DNA from: Dasyornis broadbenti
Taxonomy: Eukaryota > Chordata > Aves > Passeriformes > Dasyornithidae
Reading direction: 5' to 3'
NCBI GenBank assembly: GCA_013397935.1
Contig: VZRN01004254.1
Coordinates: 2,613,846 to 2,677,845 of the forward strand
DNA length: 64,000 nucleotides
The notes beneath the pieces were generated by a model. The model was not told where the DNA came from. It made no database searches and saw only the letters and a list, made by a program, of their open reading frames with translations. Shown one piece after another: positions 37,786 to 51,366 of the stretch. The position numbers and the translations under genes were made by a program. Numbering within the stretch: position 1 is the stretch's first letter; the number at the start of each line of letters is the position of its first letter.

Positions 37786-40700
37786 TGGTACTACCAAAAC
37801 TGTCTGTGGGAATTTTTCATTTCAGAAAGAGTCAGAATAGTTTTTTCCCTACTGTCCAATGCATTATTTTTGGGATCTACTACACTTCATTACAATGGTT
37901 ATCTAAATCCAGAATCAATACTGCTGCTACTGACACTTACACTTCAGGAGATCTGTTACACAGCAGAGAATGGGGGGGTTGAAGTTCTGCATTTTCAAAT
38001 TTCCATTCAAATATAAATATACTAACTAATAAAATTATATCGGCCCCTCATAAGCCACTGAAATTAGCAATATTGCGTACCATGAGTCTCTGCAAGGTTT
38101 AGCTGAGCAGAACACGTAACCCCGAATGATGGCTGAAGGACAGCCCATTTGGTTTACTAAAGAAGTGACACTGCAGATCTTGAGAAGCCTAAACTTTTCC
38201 CTGTCCTTTGAGATTCTAATTAACAATGAGCTTCTCTAAGGTAACTTCATCATTTCTGCATAAATTTCTTGAGGCGAAGTCTAATGTAGTCCATAGCTAT
38301 GTTCCCTAGTGGCTGTGAGAGTAATAACTATCCACTGGGGATATTCTCTACGTGCCAGAGCTCCCGGGCTTGGTTTGAAAGCCTCCCACTGAGAGAGAAA
38401 AAGACAAAAGTGAGCAAGACTGGTAGCATGCTCCTCAGAGTACGGTAAGCAACGACACTTACTAATATTTAGAACATGATGCTGAAGTGTACATGTAATT
38501 AAAACTCTCACTCCATTTTCCTGCTTGGCTCTTGCAAGTGGGTTAACAAGCTGGCTTCAAAGAAGACTGCCAGACATTTTTGTCAGCTGCTTCTGTAAAC
38601 TTCAGTTCAGCTCATCATATTTTTAATCAAGGAAGATAGCAGGAAAGCTATAACTGTGATCTGAATGAGTTCTCATACCCTAAACCCCAGGTATGAACAA
38701 AGGCAGTTTTTAGATCCGTTGCCCCCAGGGAATAAAAACAATGAGAGAGGATGCCTTAGTGACTAACCATTATTAAGGTAGCATGTGTTACCAAAATAAT
38801 TATCAGCCTTGAGAGATAAAGCAGGGAAATCAGTGAGAGGGTCAGTGAGCTACCATCGGCAAAAGAACATCTTGCACTATATAAGGATGGACAATCTTGA
38901 TGAAAGCAGAAACATCAGTTAGACACCCCAAGGAAGACATGGGGACAAAAATGCTCAGAACAATTCAGTATTCCAGTGAACAAAGTAATTTTTACAATAT
39001 TGCTGTGCTCTACAACGAGTCCTTTTCTAAACAAGTCTACTTTTTTCTAATGAACATTTATTCTCCCCAACAGGATTTCTCTACTCTCACTTTCTACTTT
39101 TCTCAGATGCCTACTCAGAAGCCCTGCAGGAAATGATGCTGAAGTCTATTTAAAACAAACTTTGATACTGTAAACTTTGTATTACTACAATATTCATTGC
39201 TAGCATGGACCATTTAATGAAAAATTAACAAATCCTCCTCCAAGATTGATCTGTTGAACTGAATTTGCTCTACAGTGGTTTATGATATTCTTCAGTCACA
39301 ATAAGGCTGTTTGGTATTCCTGAAAATACCTAGGAAGTCCATTAATTAATACTAATTTTATCCCTGATTCTAAACAATTTGTTATTCCAAAAGCATTTCA
39401 GCCACCATAAGACTAATAAAATAATTTTGACTCATGCGTAGCTTGCTAAAAGAACCCCTAGTCTTATACTCTTTCCCCTGAAAATTTACTGAAATTTTAA
39501 TGAACAACAAATATGATTTGTGAGAATTGGGCTCTGTTTAAAATCCATGGGGAAAAATTGCAAAAGAACAGAACTGTTTTACACACTGACAGAGTATAAG
39601 AGTAATGGCTATTTGTAAGTAACCTAAGTGTAGTTAGATTTACCTTTTAGTAGCAAACAATAGCAACAAATAGGGGTAACATAAATCATCAGCTATTATC
39701 AAATTATTAAAATAAAAGCAAGAGTTACTAACATGCAATATAGCAGCGGTAAAAATCAAAGTAATTTAATTCAGCAGAAAGATGGGTCAAGGATTTGAAT
39801 GAGGATTTGGCCAGCAGCAAAAGAAATTTAGAGTTTAGCACAAGCAATTATCTCAAGCTCAGAAGCTTTATTATCCAATTACTGGATAGTGAATTTTTAT
39901 ACACCTCTCCAAATATGGAGCAGATGTTCCGGCACCAGGAACTGTGTGAATTAGTAATGAAACACAACTCATGACATATTGTACCCAAGGGCACAGAAAT
40001 CTTTTGATTAAGCAAGTATTTTCATAGCAGCTGTGCAGCAGGCAGACTAAAAGAGTCTTCACCAAGTCACACAAAAATATCCTAATTTGTCATAGTTTGG
40101 AGGAAGTCAACGACCTCGTGGTAAACTAAATTTCAAGGAAGCTGTTATGGAACAAAACAAAACAAAAAATCCCCCAAAACCAACAAACCTTTCAATTTAG
40201 ACACAGTCTAAAACTTGTTATTAAAAATAATTGTAAGAGAATTCATATTTAAGAAAAACTATTGTTGTATCACTCTAATTATAGTCAATAATCTATTTGA
40301 GATGAAACAGAGTATGGACCATTTGTTAATCCCATATAGCGTTTAGCTGGATCTTTTTGAAATGGATAAGAACTTTCAAACCCAGCTGCCCTGGGTTTGG
40401 AACAAAAATCTGTTCCAAAATCAGTATTTACTAATATTGACCAAAGAATGGTGTTACACATTGACCAAACTAATGCTAGCTATTGTCAAATGGGTTATCT
40501 CAAATTCTTTCAGGCCACAAACAGCCAGCAACCAGGATATACATCTTAATTTCAATTTGCCTGATCAAAATAGAGATTGCTGATTCCAAATTACACACTG
40601 GCCATGAATACAAGTACTTCTTTCAAGGCGCATGAATTTTCAATTATTAAAAAGATGAAACAGATTTCAGAGCTTCTGACCTTTCCTGCTTACTAAGGCT

Positions 40701-41667
40701 TTTTCTGGTTTACACATACTTATCAAAATCTATAATTAAAAAGGTTGCAAGGGACTGAAGTAGCTCATGGGAGGGTACCACATTCATTTTAAGAGCAGAT
40801 TGGTGGAAAATAAGAAGCCATGAAGACAAAGGAGCTATAAACGCAAGGAAATCACTAACATTGGCTGCACCACTATACCTAAGTCATATCTACAGTGTTT
40901 TGTCATGAACAATGATGCCCGTGATCAAAAACGTTCCACCCCCATTTAGCATCCTTATAAGCTTAACGTAACTCTAAGCACTAAACACATTATGAAAGCA
41001 AAGATCACATTCAGAGGCAGTGCCTAATGTGACTGTTAAGAAGCATTTTGTGAGTTGAATTATTCTTTTAATGTTTTTCCTTTCCAATTTACTCTGATAG
41101 AAGCTGTTAAAGTAATGGCAAACGTGTTGGCATATAGAAAGATTCTTGGCAAGGAAGAATGTACAAGTTTGTTTTATATTTATCTTACTTCCTCTTGCAT
41201 TTATATCATGATTTTAAAATTTATCTCAATCCTTTCTTTTATGTTTAGGGACACTAATGCTATCCTGTCAGTGCTTTAGAGATAAACCCAGTGGCTTTCA
41301 ATAACATCTGTAAACAATCTTTAATAAAGGTCTAAAACTCAAGCAGGTAGCAAGAAGATAATAAAATGCCTAATACCACTTATAGGTCACATAATATGAC
41401 AGTTTATTTTAGCTCATCTAAGCAATGACATAGCACAGCTAATACCATTCGCTGTGTCCTTAGTCATGGGTTTAGAATTTGTAACTCTACCAAAGTCGGT
41501 TTTAATACCTTCTTCTAAGACTTCACAAGAGCAAACTGTCTTTTCCTTCTCCTAATAAGCATATAGAAAGCTCAAATAAGCATTATAGGTTTAGAAATTG
41601 TTTTAAACTAAAAATCAGACTTCACCATAAATACATATTTCAGTTTTTCAGAAGACTTTATAGACTC
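37786..41667. other. Unannotated AT-rich DNA, no gene seen
   Basis: Open frames of 62-79 codons on both strands (for example 38281-38511 minus and 40362-40583 plus) have no recognisable domain. No transposon end or strong repeat was seen. Confidence 0.6.
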
Positions 41668-42302
41668 TCTCTGGGGGGTGTTGGTCAACAGTTGGCTGAA
41701 CACGAGCCAGGAGTGTGCCCTGGTGGCATCCTGGCTTTTATCAGACATACCGTGGGCCAGCAGGACCAGGGCACTGATCATTCCCCTGTACTTGGCACTG
41801 TTGAACTCAAATCCTGTGCTCAGTTTTGGGCCCCTCACTACAAGAAAGACTTTGAGGTACTGGAGCATGTCCCAGTGACAGGCAATAAGGCTGGCGAAGG
41901 CTATAGAGCACAGATCATATGAGGAATGGCTGAGGGAGCTGGGGCTGTTTAGCCCAGAGAAAAGGAGGCTGAGGAGGACCTGACTGCTCGCTACAACTTC
42001 TTGAAAAGAGGCAAAGTGGGAGTGGGTCTCTCCTCCCAAGTAACAAGCAATAGAACAATAGGAAACAGCCTCAAGTTGCTCCAGGGGAAGTTTAGATTGG
42101 ATATTAGGAAAACTTTCTTCACAGAAGGTCTTGCCAAGCATTGGAGCAGGCTGCCCATAGAAGTGATAAGAGTCCCCATCACTGAAGGCATTTAAAAGAC
42201 ACATAGATGTGGTACTTAGGAACATGGTTCAGTGGTGGTCTAACAGTTGGACTCAAGGATCTTATAGTTTTTTCCCAACCTAAATGACTCTATAATTCTG
42301 TA
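41668..42302 (+). mobile_element. CR1 LINE, 5'-truncated, about 630 bases
   Basis: The copy reads in CR1 order from the segment before gtgtgccctggtggcatcct, through cagcaggaccagggcactga, gggcccctcactacaagaaa, ggagcaggctgcccatagaa and ggcatttaaaagacacatag, to the end gttcagtggtggtctaacag...caacctaaatgactctataa. Sense is plus. It is longer and extends further upstream than the 17.4 kb copy and overlaps it in content, so the two are separate insertions of related CR1 subfamilies. A 205-codon minus-strand frame (41608-42225), the second longest in the window, is the antisense of this repeat and not a gene. Confidence 0.94.
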
Positions 42303-43821
42303 ACATTGCATGCTTGTGCTATGCATAGGAAAATGAGAAAAAGTACAGGGCTTAAGCACGTCCAATTCATTTGCCCGAATTGCATGTATTCCCCCCATCC
42401 AGAAGACTTAGTAGCAAAGACAGTGAAATGATAGATAATTAACATGCTTGCCAACAAAAACATACGACTAAGATTCATGCTGGTTTGATTGAACATACAA
42501 GCATGTAGTGGCTGTATTACACGGGCAAGGTAACATATTCTTCAAAACTAGTTTTGATAGGCTGAAGAGCTGCTCAGTGGATGTCACAAATTGCCTGAGC
42601 CTTTACAGGGCTTTCCACAGAAAAGGTTAATTATGATTGAGGTACAATCAGATTTACTAGGGAATTTGAAACTGGAAAGAGTGTGTTACAGGTTTCACAG
42701 GAAAACTAATTTCCCTGAAGAGCCAACACTGTGTTACGTCCTATAGTACTCTCTGGAAAATTGTTAAATCTTAGAAAAGGGAAAAAAACCAGGTAAACAG
42801 AACTTCAGCAAACCTTCTGAAAGCTCTCATTCATGATTTGTTCAAGGAATGAACTACGGTTGAACTGAACCATTTAAGCTCAAAATAATGTGTCACATAT
42901 TTCTGCACAGATAAAGAACTGTTAATACACGTGCCAACACTGTGAAGAATTCAATGATATACTAAGCATGAAAGAAGCAATATTCAAGACCTATAAGTGA
43001 TTTGGGGTACTTCAGTTTCTAGGAACTCCACATACATCAGCTAGAAAGAAAACGGTTTTTAGAAAAGTTGTGGCACATAATTTCCTCTAATGCACAATTT
43101 ACATCAAAATAATATTTGTTAAATCATTCAGATGGATGCAAAGGCAAAAAAGAATATCTGAAGTGTAAAGGATTTCTTTCACTTTATTAGAAACATGACA
43201 TTCCCCTGTTCTGGCAATGGCTTCATAGACTTAGCTGGCAATAACTACAAAATAGGCCAGTAGGAATAATGCCCATACCTGGTATCTGGTGCTCAGACAT
43301 ATCTCCAGAAAACTTAGGGCAATACTTGGGGATGGCAGAAATATTAGTTCAGAGAAATCCTGATGTTGAGTTGTCAAGACTGACAGAAGAGTTCTATAAC
43401 CACTGAACTACCCACAATCCATTGTGAGAGAGGCACTCCTTTCAGCACAGACCACTAGAAAGAGCTTGTTAAAATGGTTTTAACATACAGTGACTGGAAG
43501 ATGGGAGTGAGTGACCTCACCACTAGGCTACACAATTGTTCTCTGATCAAGGAAAATATTTAAGCAAGAGTTAAAAAACCCACAAAGTTTCAAAATATTT
43601 TTTAAGATTCTCTTTTGAACTATAGACAAGTTTTTTTTAAATCTTTCACATAAGCAGTTAAATTGAAATTAAATTAAATATTCCAATGCAACTTGGTCAT
43701 TATTCTTGATGGTAAACTTTTCAGATAGCTGAGTGAAGTTTAAAGATTGATTTTGTAAATATTTTCTAAAAACTGGTATGGAATGCACTGTGAATGTGAA
43801 TTTTGAAATAACGTAGATGCG
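42303..43821. other. Unannotated AT-rich DNA, no gene seen
   Basis: No gene-like frame beyond one 68-codon minus-strand frame at its left edge (42290-42496). No recognised repeats. Confidence 0.6.
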
Positions 43822-44007
43822 CATGGTGGGTAAACCTTGCCTGGATGCCAGGTGCTCATCAAAGCTTCTCTATCATTCCCCTACTGAGCTGAACAGGGGA
43901 GAGAAAATATAACAAATGGTTCTGTCAGATATGGGGAAGCTTCTAGCAAATCCTCACGGAAGCGATGCCTGTAGCCCCCCACTTCCAAAACCTTGTCACG
44001 CAAACCT
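43822..44007 (-). mobile_element. ERV LTR (LTR-B family) reduced to its two ends
   Basis: Both termini of a common bird LTR can be read in one 186-base block. The left part (tggtgggtaaaccttgcctg, gatgccaggtgctcatcaaa, then ctgaacaggggagagaaaat) is the reverse of the LTR's 3' end. The right part (ggggaagcttctagcaaat, gcctgtagccccccacttcc, aaaaccttgtcacgcaaacc) is the reverse of its U3 start. The usual middle, several hundred bases with TATA and polyadenylation signals, is missing at about 43920. The family assignment is from memory. It lies directly beside a CR1 tail and has no visible target duplication. Confidence 0.7.
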
Positions 44008-44025
44008 AATAGAATATGGCATGCA

Positions 44026-44117
44026 GGAGCATGGTTTAGTGGTGGACTTCACAGTATTAGATGTCTGATCAGACTTGATTATCTCAAAGGCCTTTTCCAA
44101 CTTACATGATTCTATGA
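44026..44117 (+). mobile_element. CR1 LINE 3' tail fragment
   Basis: Begins at ggagcatggtttagtggtgg, passes through tctcaaaggccttttccaac and ends in gattctatga, the avian CR1 3' terminus. Only the last 90 bases are present. It abuts the LTR-B remnant on the left, so the LTR may have landed inside an older CR1, or a deletion joined them. Confidence 0.88.
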
Positions 44118-46917
44118 AAAGCAAAACTTGCTTTCAAAAGACACTATAGTGCTCCATGGCAACACTGCAATAATGTGGTGGTTCACCGGAGAAAGCCTAA
44201 GTCTTTCTTTTGCCCATAAAAAGATAAAAGACCTTCTATATGTTAAGGTTTCTTGGCTATGACAGAAGGATGTTATATCAAATTTTTTATCCTTTAAATT
44301 CAACTGTAGTGTTCTTACGTACTGTTGAAAAATTAATATTATATGACAGTCATGAACCTCAACAGAGAATGTGGTTGACATTTTCTTTCAGCAACATCCT
44401 CTGAAAAATTACACAAACTGAGTTTGAAGGACCAGCCACGGAGGCTGAAATGCCTTGGGGGGAGAGAAGAAAAGCACTCACAGTATAATTGTCAGAGGAA
44501 AATATCTTCCAATTTTTATGGCTTTAAACTGCCCAAGATCAAGGACATGATCAAATACCTAATTGCTACCCACACACAAAGAAAATTTTTAAAAATTAAA
44601 TCCTGTTAAATAGTGTCTCTCTCATCAGTTTAGCATTTATTAGAAACTGTGAGTATTCTCTTCACAAAAATATGTACTAGGAATTAACTCAGACTATTTT
44701 CTAATTATTCCCTTCTCTGGAATTTTTCATTAACCTTTTCATTTCTATGTCAAGTATCCTTGCATGTATGAGGAAGTGCTTGTTCTACAAATTTAAATTG
44801 CTATGATCTGTAGCTGCAGGGCTGGTTACTATATTCTTCCTCTAATCTCTCAGAGATGTTTTTTTCTAATCTTAGAAAATTCATGCTCTTCACCAATCCT
44901 CAAAACTACAGTGTCAGCTTTGGGAGATAAATAACTGTCCTTTCACAACAGAATGAAATGGAAATGTATTTGAAATTTTTCTTAAAGAGTCCGTGGCCAG
45001 CAGTGGCACAGAGACAAAGAACAAACTTCTGCTACTTTTGTACCATTTCAAAATGATACTGATAAAATAATGGTAGATCCATAGAAAACTCTATGTTTTT
45101 ACTAATGAGACTTCTATATGAGAACAATTGTAATAGGCCCAAATAATATTCCTTCTTTAAATCTTTCATTACACTTTCTTCCAACCTTCCCTTTTGGAAC
45201 TGCTCTTTAATCCAGTATAATCCTCATTTTGCCATTTGACAGCTGCTGCAGAAAGTGGACTAGAGCAGAAGAAGAAAGCTTCTTTTTTAACATTTGGTAC
45301 AATTTCACTCCTTCTCTGGCCTGTAATGCTTAGGAAAATTGTGTGCCTTTTGAGCATTTCTCTCCATACTAGCCCATAAAATCTTTTAGTTTCTGCTCTG
45401 TTAGATAAGATAGTCTTAATCAATCCACTTGTAGCTAGCACCTAACCAAAAGATATAATTTAGCATTTTACTAGGGTAACAAAATTTAAAATAATTGAAA
45501 TTTAGGCCTGTTATATAATACACCATCCCTGCTTAATAATTATTCCTTCCTTGTGAATACTTATTGTACCTCCTCCTTTCTATTTCATGAGTGACCTTGA
45601 ATACATGAGCAAGTTAAGGCTGGATTCATTCTACCTTGAGCAGCCATTTACCTACATGATTGCAAACAACCTTATTTTGTGACTCCTGCATGTGCAACTT
45701 CTTTAGTATAACACTATTTCCCAAACATTTCTACAACAGTCAATATTCAGGCAAGGCCATTCAAACACAATGTCCTCAATATGTTCTATATTAATCTCAT
45801 AATAACTTCATGCATGAAAAATATACAGCTTTTTCTAGGACTTGTATAGGTGTGCAAGGATTTTTTAAAACCACCTATTTATATTTCTTCAGAAACAAAA
45901 CTCAGAGCTGTACATACCAAAAAAGGAACAAAAAACTACAGCTGTGAAACAATTAAAACTATCTTATAGTGTTAACTACAGCAGTTACTGTTACTTCTAC
46001 TGAAACAGGATTTTGAATTACAATAGCTGAATATAGGATTATACCATCTCTGCCACATAAGTAATTTAGGAATCTAAGGCCTTATGAACTTAGAAAAGAG
46101 GTCTCCAAGCATATCATGTTTAATGATCGGACTATCTAAGAAACTGGCCAGATATCTGGACATTTTAAAAGTAATTTTAAAAATCAGATATTCCTATAAA
46201 ACCCATGGATGAGATGAGCTGTATATAGAACAAGTTTCTTATTAAAAGAATATCAGCATTTTCTTCTATTCAAGAAAGGGTATTGTCTCTGAGTGCTCCT
46301 TATCTATTGCAGGATATAGATGTTGCTTCAGTTATGCTGCAGCTACCTTAAGAAAACAATAGCTTAAGGGCTACAAATGCAGGACTCTGTTTCCAAATGG
46401 AAATGGATCTTACAGAAGTCAAAAAGCCTGTCTGTCTATCCAAGATAGAGGATGATCCACTGTTGCAGATGCTACTCTGACATCTTAGAGCTGGGTGTTC
46501 ACTTTCTGCTGCAGTACAGAATGCTTGTTAACTTTCAGCAGGATACTTTACAGCCAAATAAGACATCAGTATTTAGAAAACCAAAATGAGAACATGTTAG
46601 AATTAGACAATTGTATGCTTTCAGAAGTTGCATTGTATTGTTATTATCTGTGTCTCTAGACATCTTAAAAGCTATGACACAGCCTCTCTCTGCTTCTACT
46701 TAATAAAACTCTAATTCATAGAGATATTGCAAGGATATCTATATTTATAAAGGACTAGGATATTTATGTCTCTTCCCATCCCAGGTATCCAAAGTACAAC
46801 TTATGAAACACTATGAGGAAAGCTTGTCCTTCCTAAAAAACTGTGCTAGAAGTTTAACTGCATCTTCCAGACCAAGACTTTCCAAAGGAAGCAAGCAGCA
46901 AGACTGAATGAAAGAAA
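44118..46917. other. Unannotated AT-rich DNA, no gene seen
   Basis: Scattered open frames of 61-90 codons have no domains. No recognised repeats. Confidence 0.6.
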
Positions 46918-47015
46918 ATGGTTCGTCATACAACGCGCAGTAAAGCTGTTGAAATTCTTGGCCTAGAAATGTTGTGGATGCTTAAGGATTTCATAGGTTC
47001 AAAGGTAGACTGAAA
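46918..47015 (+). mobile_element. Ancient CR1/L3-type LINE 3' remnant
   Basis: The string cgtcatacaacgcgcagtaa, followed by agctgttgaaattcttggcc, atgttgtggatgcttaagg and tttcataggttcaaaggtag, resembles the conserved 3' region of old CR1/L3 LINEs (acacaacgcgcagttaaactgtggaattc..., ...ggattcaaaag). It is more diverged than the avian CR1 copies here, implying an older insertion. Ends are uncertain. Confidence 0.5.
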
Positions 47016-47636
47016 AGACCAATATGGAACAAGAAAAAAAAGTCCTCTGAAAGGTGCTACACACCCAGAATACAACTCTGGCTCTGACAGTCCCTGAGAT
47101 GCAAAGTGTCAAGGGATGTAAGGATATGTGCACTTGCTGTGTTTTCCTACACATTTGTTTCCATTCAAACAATATTTCAGTTCCATGTACAGCAGCAACT
47201 TCTATATACCTGTACAGAATCATTAACAAAATAACATCAATAAAGAATCTTTTCTGCTCAGGTCAATTCTACTTCCCTTTTAAAGTTCTCCTTCAATGTG
47301 TCAAATAAAAATATTTATGGACTCTTATTATTTGGACAAATCCAAGTGCTGCCACATCTATTTCTTGGCATGGCTGCAATAAACACACTAAAATTAGGCT
47401 ACAGGATAAAATTAAGCACTTTGGCAATTGAAGTTGGATTATCTCAGCACTGAATTCATTGCCAGCCATGGACACAGCAGGAAAAAACAGTGTGAAATGC
47501 TTGCAATTGAGTTCACAAAAGTACAAGCAGCTGTCCACATGCAGAGCATCTTCTGTTGTGTCTCAAAATACAAGGAGTAGAGTACCTTTATTGTGGCAGC
47601 ACACAAATAAGCAACTGACAAAAAGAGGAATATTAA

Positions 47637-47651
47637 GGGGGGGGGAGGGGG
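47637..47651. repeat. G-rich tract
   Basis: Nine G, one A, five G, with gaatatta on both sides. This may be a small duplication around a slipped G run, and the length could be affected by sequencing error. Confidence 0.8.
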
Positions 47652-50572
47652 AATATTAGGAAAATGCTGCAGAATCCTATCTACTCATATCTTTACATAA
47701 CCCTTAGTACAACCATTTGTCAAAGCCATAAAAGCCAAAACTGAAAAAAACCCCAAAAAAACAATTAAACCAAGGAAAGGCTACTAAAACATAATTTAAA
47801 TTATTCCTTTTGATAGCTTTAGTTTGAATTTAATGATTCAGACACAAAGGTCAGATAGAATTATTTTAGTTCTTTTGGAGGGGCTTCCCCATGAAACTGC
47901 TACTTGTATTTTGCTACTTCCCCGTGAATGTTACTTGTATATTTAAACTCAAGGGACATGAACCAAAACTGTTGTATGTGTGTTGTGACAAGTGGAAATA
48001 GTCACATTGGTAATAGAGCAAAATATAACTGGGAAAGATTTTACTGTAATGAAAAATGCATACATATAATATAGGAACACAGTGGGAGGCTAAACAGATA
48101 GGCCTCTAGTTCTCAGTGAGATATGGGCAAGCATGAACAAAATGACCAAAATAATACAGAAGTACACAACAACCACATACAACATATTTATATACAAAAT
48201 ATATTTTATATCTGGTTTGGTAGCAGTATTCTTAAGAGTTAAGATTCAGATGTATGAGATGTAAATGTTTAGGAGAACCCAGAATTTCTGAGGTCCTAAT
48301 TCATATGGGTACTTTTCCAAAGCCCACTAAAACTCATGGGGAAAAAAACTGTTTCAGAAACATTTTTTTAACCATTGCTAAGTCACCATTTTTTCTAAGT
48401 TATTTAAACAAAATTTTCTTGTATTCTTTCAGGCAAGTTTACTTTTCAAACAAGCAAGTTTCACTTATCTCCAGTGGGTTATAATTCCTCTTCCAACATT
48501 TTAACTGCAAAATTATCATAGAAGAAGACTTCATCTCAGCTTTCAGTGCCAGATTATCCTTGTTATATCTGAAGTGAAGCTGAAACTAATCCTCTATTTA
48601 TTTCCCGTGGGAAGACAAGAAGGGCAAAGAGAACTGGGAAATGAGACCTTGAGGTAAACATATGGGTTTCACGTTAGGAAATAAGAAAGTATCACATCCT
48701 AACTTTAAACTACAGGATAATGAAAATCAAATTGGATCCATGGGGTCTGGACTAGGACAGTCTCTGCATGTAACAATTCTGACAGAAGACCTTGTGTCAA
48801 CCCTCTGCTGCTGGACTAAGGCCTCTATGATAAACCACAGCCACAAGAGGGGCTGAAAGGCTGAAACTGAATCTCATGGCACTGTTCAAGGGTAATGCAT
48901 TAAAGGACTTTCAACCAGACTATTTCTATCGCATACATAAAAAACTTCTCAAGAAACCACAAGGTCTAATTGCTTCCAAATAATGGTGGTAGGTGAAAGA
49001 GAGTCAAAGCTAATAATGACTGTACAAGCAGTTATTTCCCCATTTCTCATCTGTAAGCTCCATTAACATCAGACAGATTTTGTATTTTTGTCTAGTTCCT
49101 TTTTATTTTGTATATCTTTTAAGAGAAATCAGCAATGTAATGCTCTTAGTGAAGTATCCTTCTAAGCATGTTACCTAGCATGATGCCAATTTAGAGACTC
49201 AATTGCTTGGAGGATGAGTTGAAAAGAAAATAAGTGTTCTGAAGCTGTGGGAAACATAGTATGCTACCCTGACCATGCTGCTTTTTGGTTTGATGCTGAT
49301 TTGAGGCTCAGGGGAACTCTTGGTGGCTGTGTTAAACACTGTGCTGAATTAAGCAGTCACCGGAAAGTGGCACAGTCCAGACTCACCTCCTGAACAGTTT
49401 CAGAGCACTTCTGTTCTTTTCAACAACTCAGTCATATACCACGTAAGCTTTGAAATAAAAATTGAACTATAAAGCTATGCAGCAGTGTAACAGAGCTCAG
49501 CACAGGGCAGCGCAAGATGACCCAGGCAAGTACACAGGGAAAACATAGTTTTATAGGATTTGATGTGCATGGAGTAAATCAGGAGATATTTAAGCCCCAG
49601 TTAAATTCAGATTCTTCCCTCTAGATTTTGAAATCTCTGCCAAAACGTTAACAAAATTTTACTTCCATTTAAGTTGTAAGTACACTGCAGGTGAAAATAA
49701 GGTCTGCAATATTAATCACACAAATTTGGGAGCACTTCAGAGCGTTTGCCCTGGCAAAGCAAACAGCAGGGCAGGGACTGCAAATTATTCAAAGAATCTG
49801 TGTAAGGTTTTTGCTGCATTTCAGCAGTATGTTGGATTTGCTGCTTGTATGCATTTCAGAAATCAAAAGGGTGCTTTCAAAGATTTGTCTCAAATATTAC
49901 TTTCGTCCTTTTCATGGGATACAAACCTATTATACTACAGATAACTGCTGCCAATCAATATTACTGAAAAGCAATTATTCAAGGATATTAAAGGCTAAAA
50001 TTTGCATAATAGCTACTTAGACTACAGATCCAGCTGGATCAAGGTGCCTTTGAATGAAAAATATATACACATACAACAAAACATGGTGGTACACTCTTCA
50101 AGGAACTGACAGTCTAAATGACTGACCTAAACGATAGGTAAACGTGGCAAGCAGCAGGAAAAAAATATGAGATGTTACAGGTTCAAGATAATATGAGAGG
50201 GCCCATTGTTCTGTGACTGTACATGTATGCAAGAAGTACAAAATTTGCTTATGATGTCAGGAAGAGATGTTTTGCTCTTGCTCACCAGTCAAGTATTGGA
50301 TTCAGTCTCTGTGAGTCAAAGGCAAAGCATTTGCACATGGTCTTGGACAGCATATTCCAAGGTTAATGCACAGAAGGAACCAGGCACATATGAGCCTGGG
50401 GGAACAGGACATAACATTAGCCTTAATGATCTGCTCTAAACCTGCTCATGCAGCTGTTTATGAGCAAGTCTCCAACACAAATATGTAAAAACAAAGTTTG
50501 AAGCAGAATTTGGTGACACCTGGATTTGCCTTCCAGCACCAGGTTTTGTTACCTGTTAACTAGATTGATGCA

Positions 50573-50586
50573 TTTATTTATTTATT
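50573..50586. repeat. TTTA array (AATAAA signals on minus strand)
   Basis: Three to four TTTA units read as overlapping AATAAA on the minus strand, about 780 bases beyond the stop codon of the 51.4 kb exon. They could serve as its polyadenylation signal, but such words are common in AT-rich DNA. Confidence 0.35.
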
Positions 50587-51366
50587 GTGAATAGACTGTG
50601 CCCAGAGATATTTGAAAATTACTTTTACCATCACCATGGTTTTGAACACTTTTAAAAACACATCTTATTCATGCTTCTGTGTGTGAAGACCTTGAGATCC
50701 ATTTCCTTCTATGACATATGTATGTGTGCTATCAAGAAATGTAATTATTAAATGCCCAAACTGTTTGATGTAAGATGTCAGTGGCTGCATAGGGACTTCT
50801 TATGTATTATATAGTTATTATATATGTATCTGTGTTATACAACAGACTCATCAATACTTTTGCTATGCATAGTCTAAACTTGAATACTGAAAATGTTGAT
50901 GTTATTTTGAGCATTTTGATAGTCTACAAATGACAAGTTTTCTTCATAGAAATAATTCTGGGTTTTCCCTTCCAAGTTTCTGAAGACACTGGTAGCTTCC
51001 ATTACAGTCAACTTAAAATCTAAGTGCTGCCAGCAAGCTGATTGTTTTCCATTAGGCATTGGTATCTCAGCTATGGCATAAAAAGCAGGATAACAGCTAT
51101 TATCTTCATGCTAAAAGGAAGTCTGAAAAAGAAACAAAAGCAATTCTGTGCAAACTGATAGTCTGGGGATCTCTGTGGTACTGATCTCTCACAACCCTAC
51201 CATGGCTAGTATTAGCATACACAGTACCAATATGTGCTCCTGATTTAAGATTATATTCTGAAATGCTGTTACATGGCCTGAGCATGCTATGCCGTTCTGA
51301 CACTTTCAGATGCAGTTTGTGTTCTCACAGCCTCTCATCCTCTGAAACTGTAGAAAGGGAGAACAG

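Larger units (their letters stand above)
47016..51366. other. Unannotated AT-rich DNA; right end may be 3' UTR of the minus-strand exon
   Basis: Contains a G9-A-G5 run (47637-47651) flanked by the repeated word gaatatta. At 49.69-50.02 kb there are two overlapping plus-strand frames of 109 and 72 codons without recognisable domains. If the exon at 51.37 kb is real, sequence to its left down to the TTTA array near 50.58 kb could be its 3' untranslated region. Confidence 0.5.

Noticed and set aside
41608..42225. 205-codon open frame on the minus strand
   Set aside because: It lies almost wholly antisense to a clear plus-strand CR1 copy; CR1 3' regions often leave antisense frames open. No domain.
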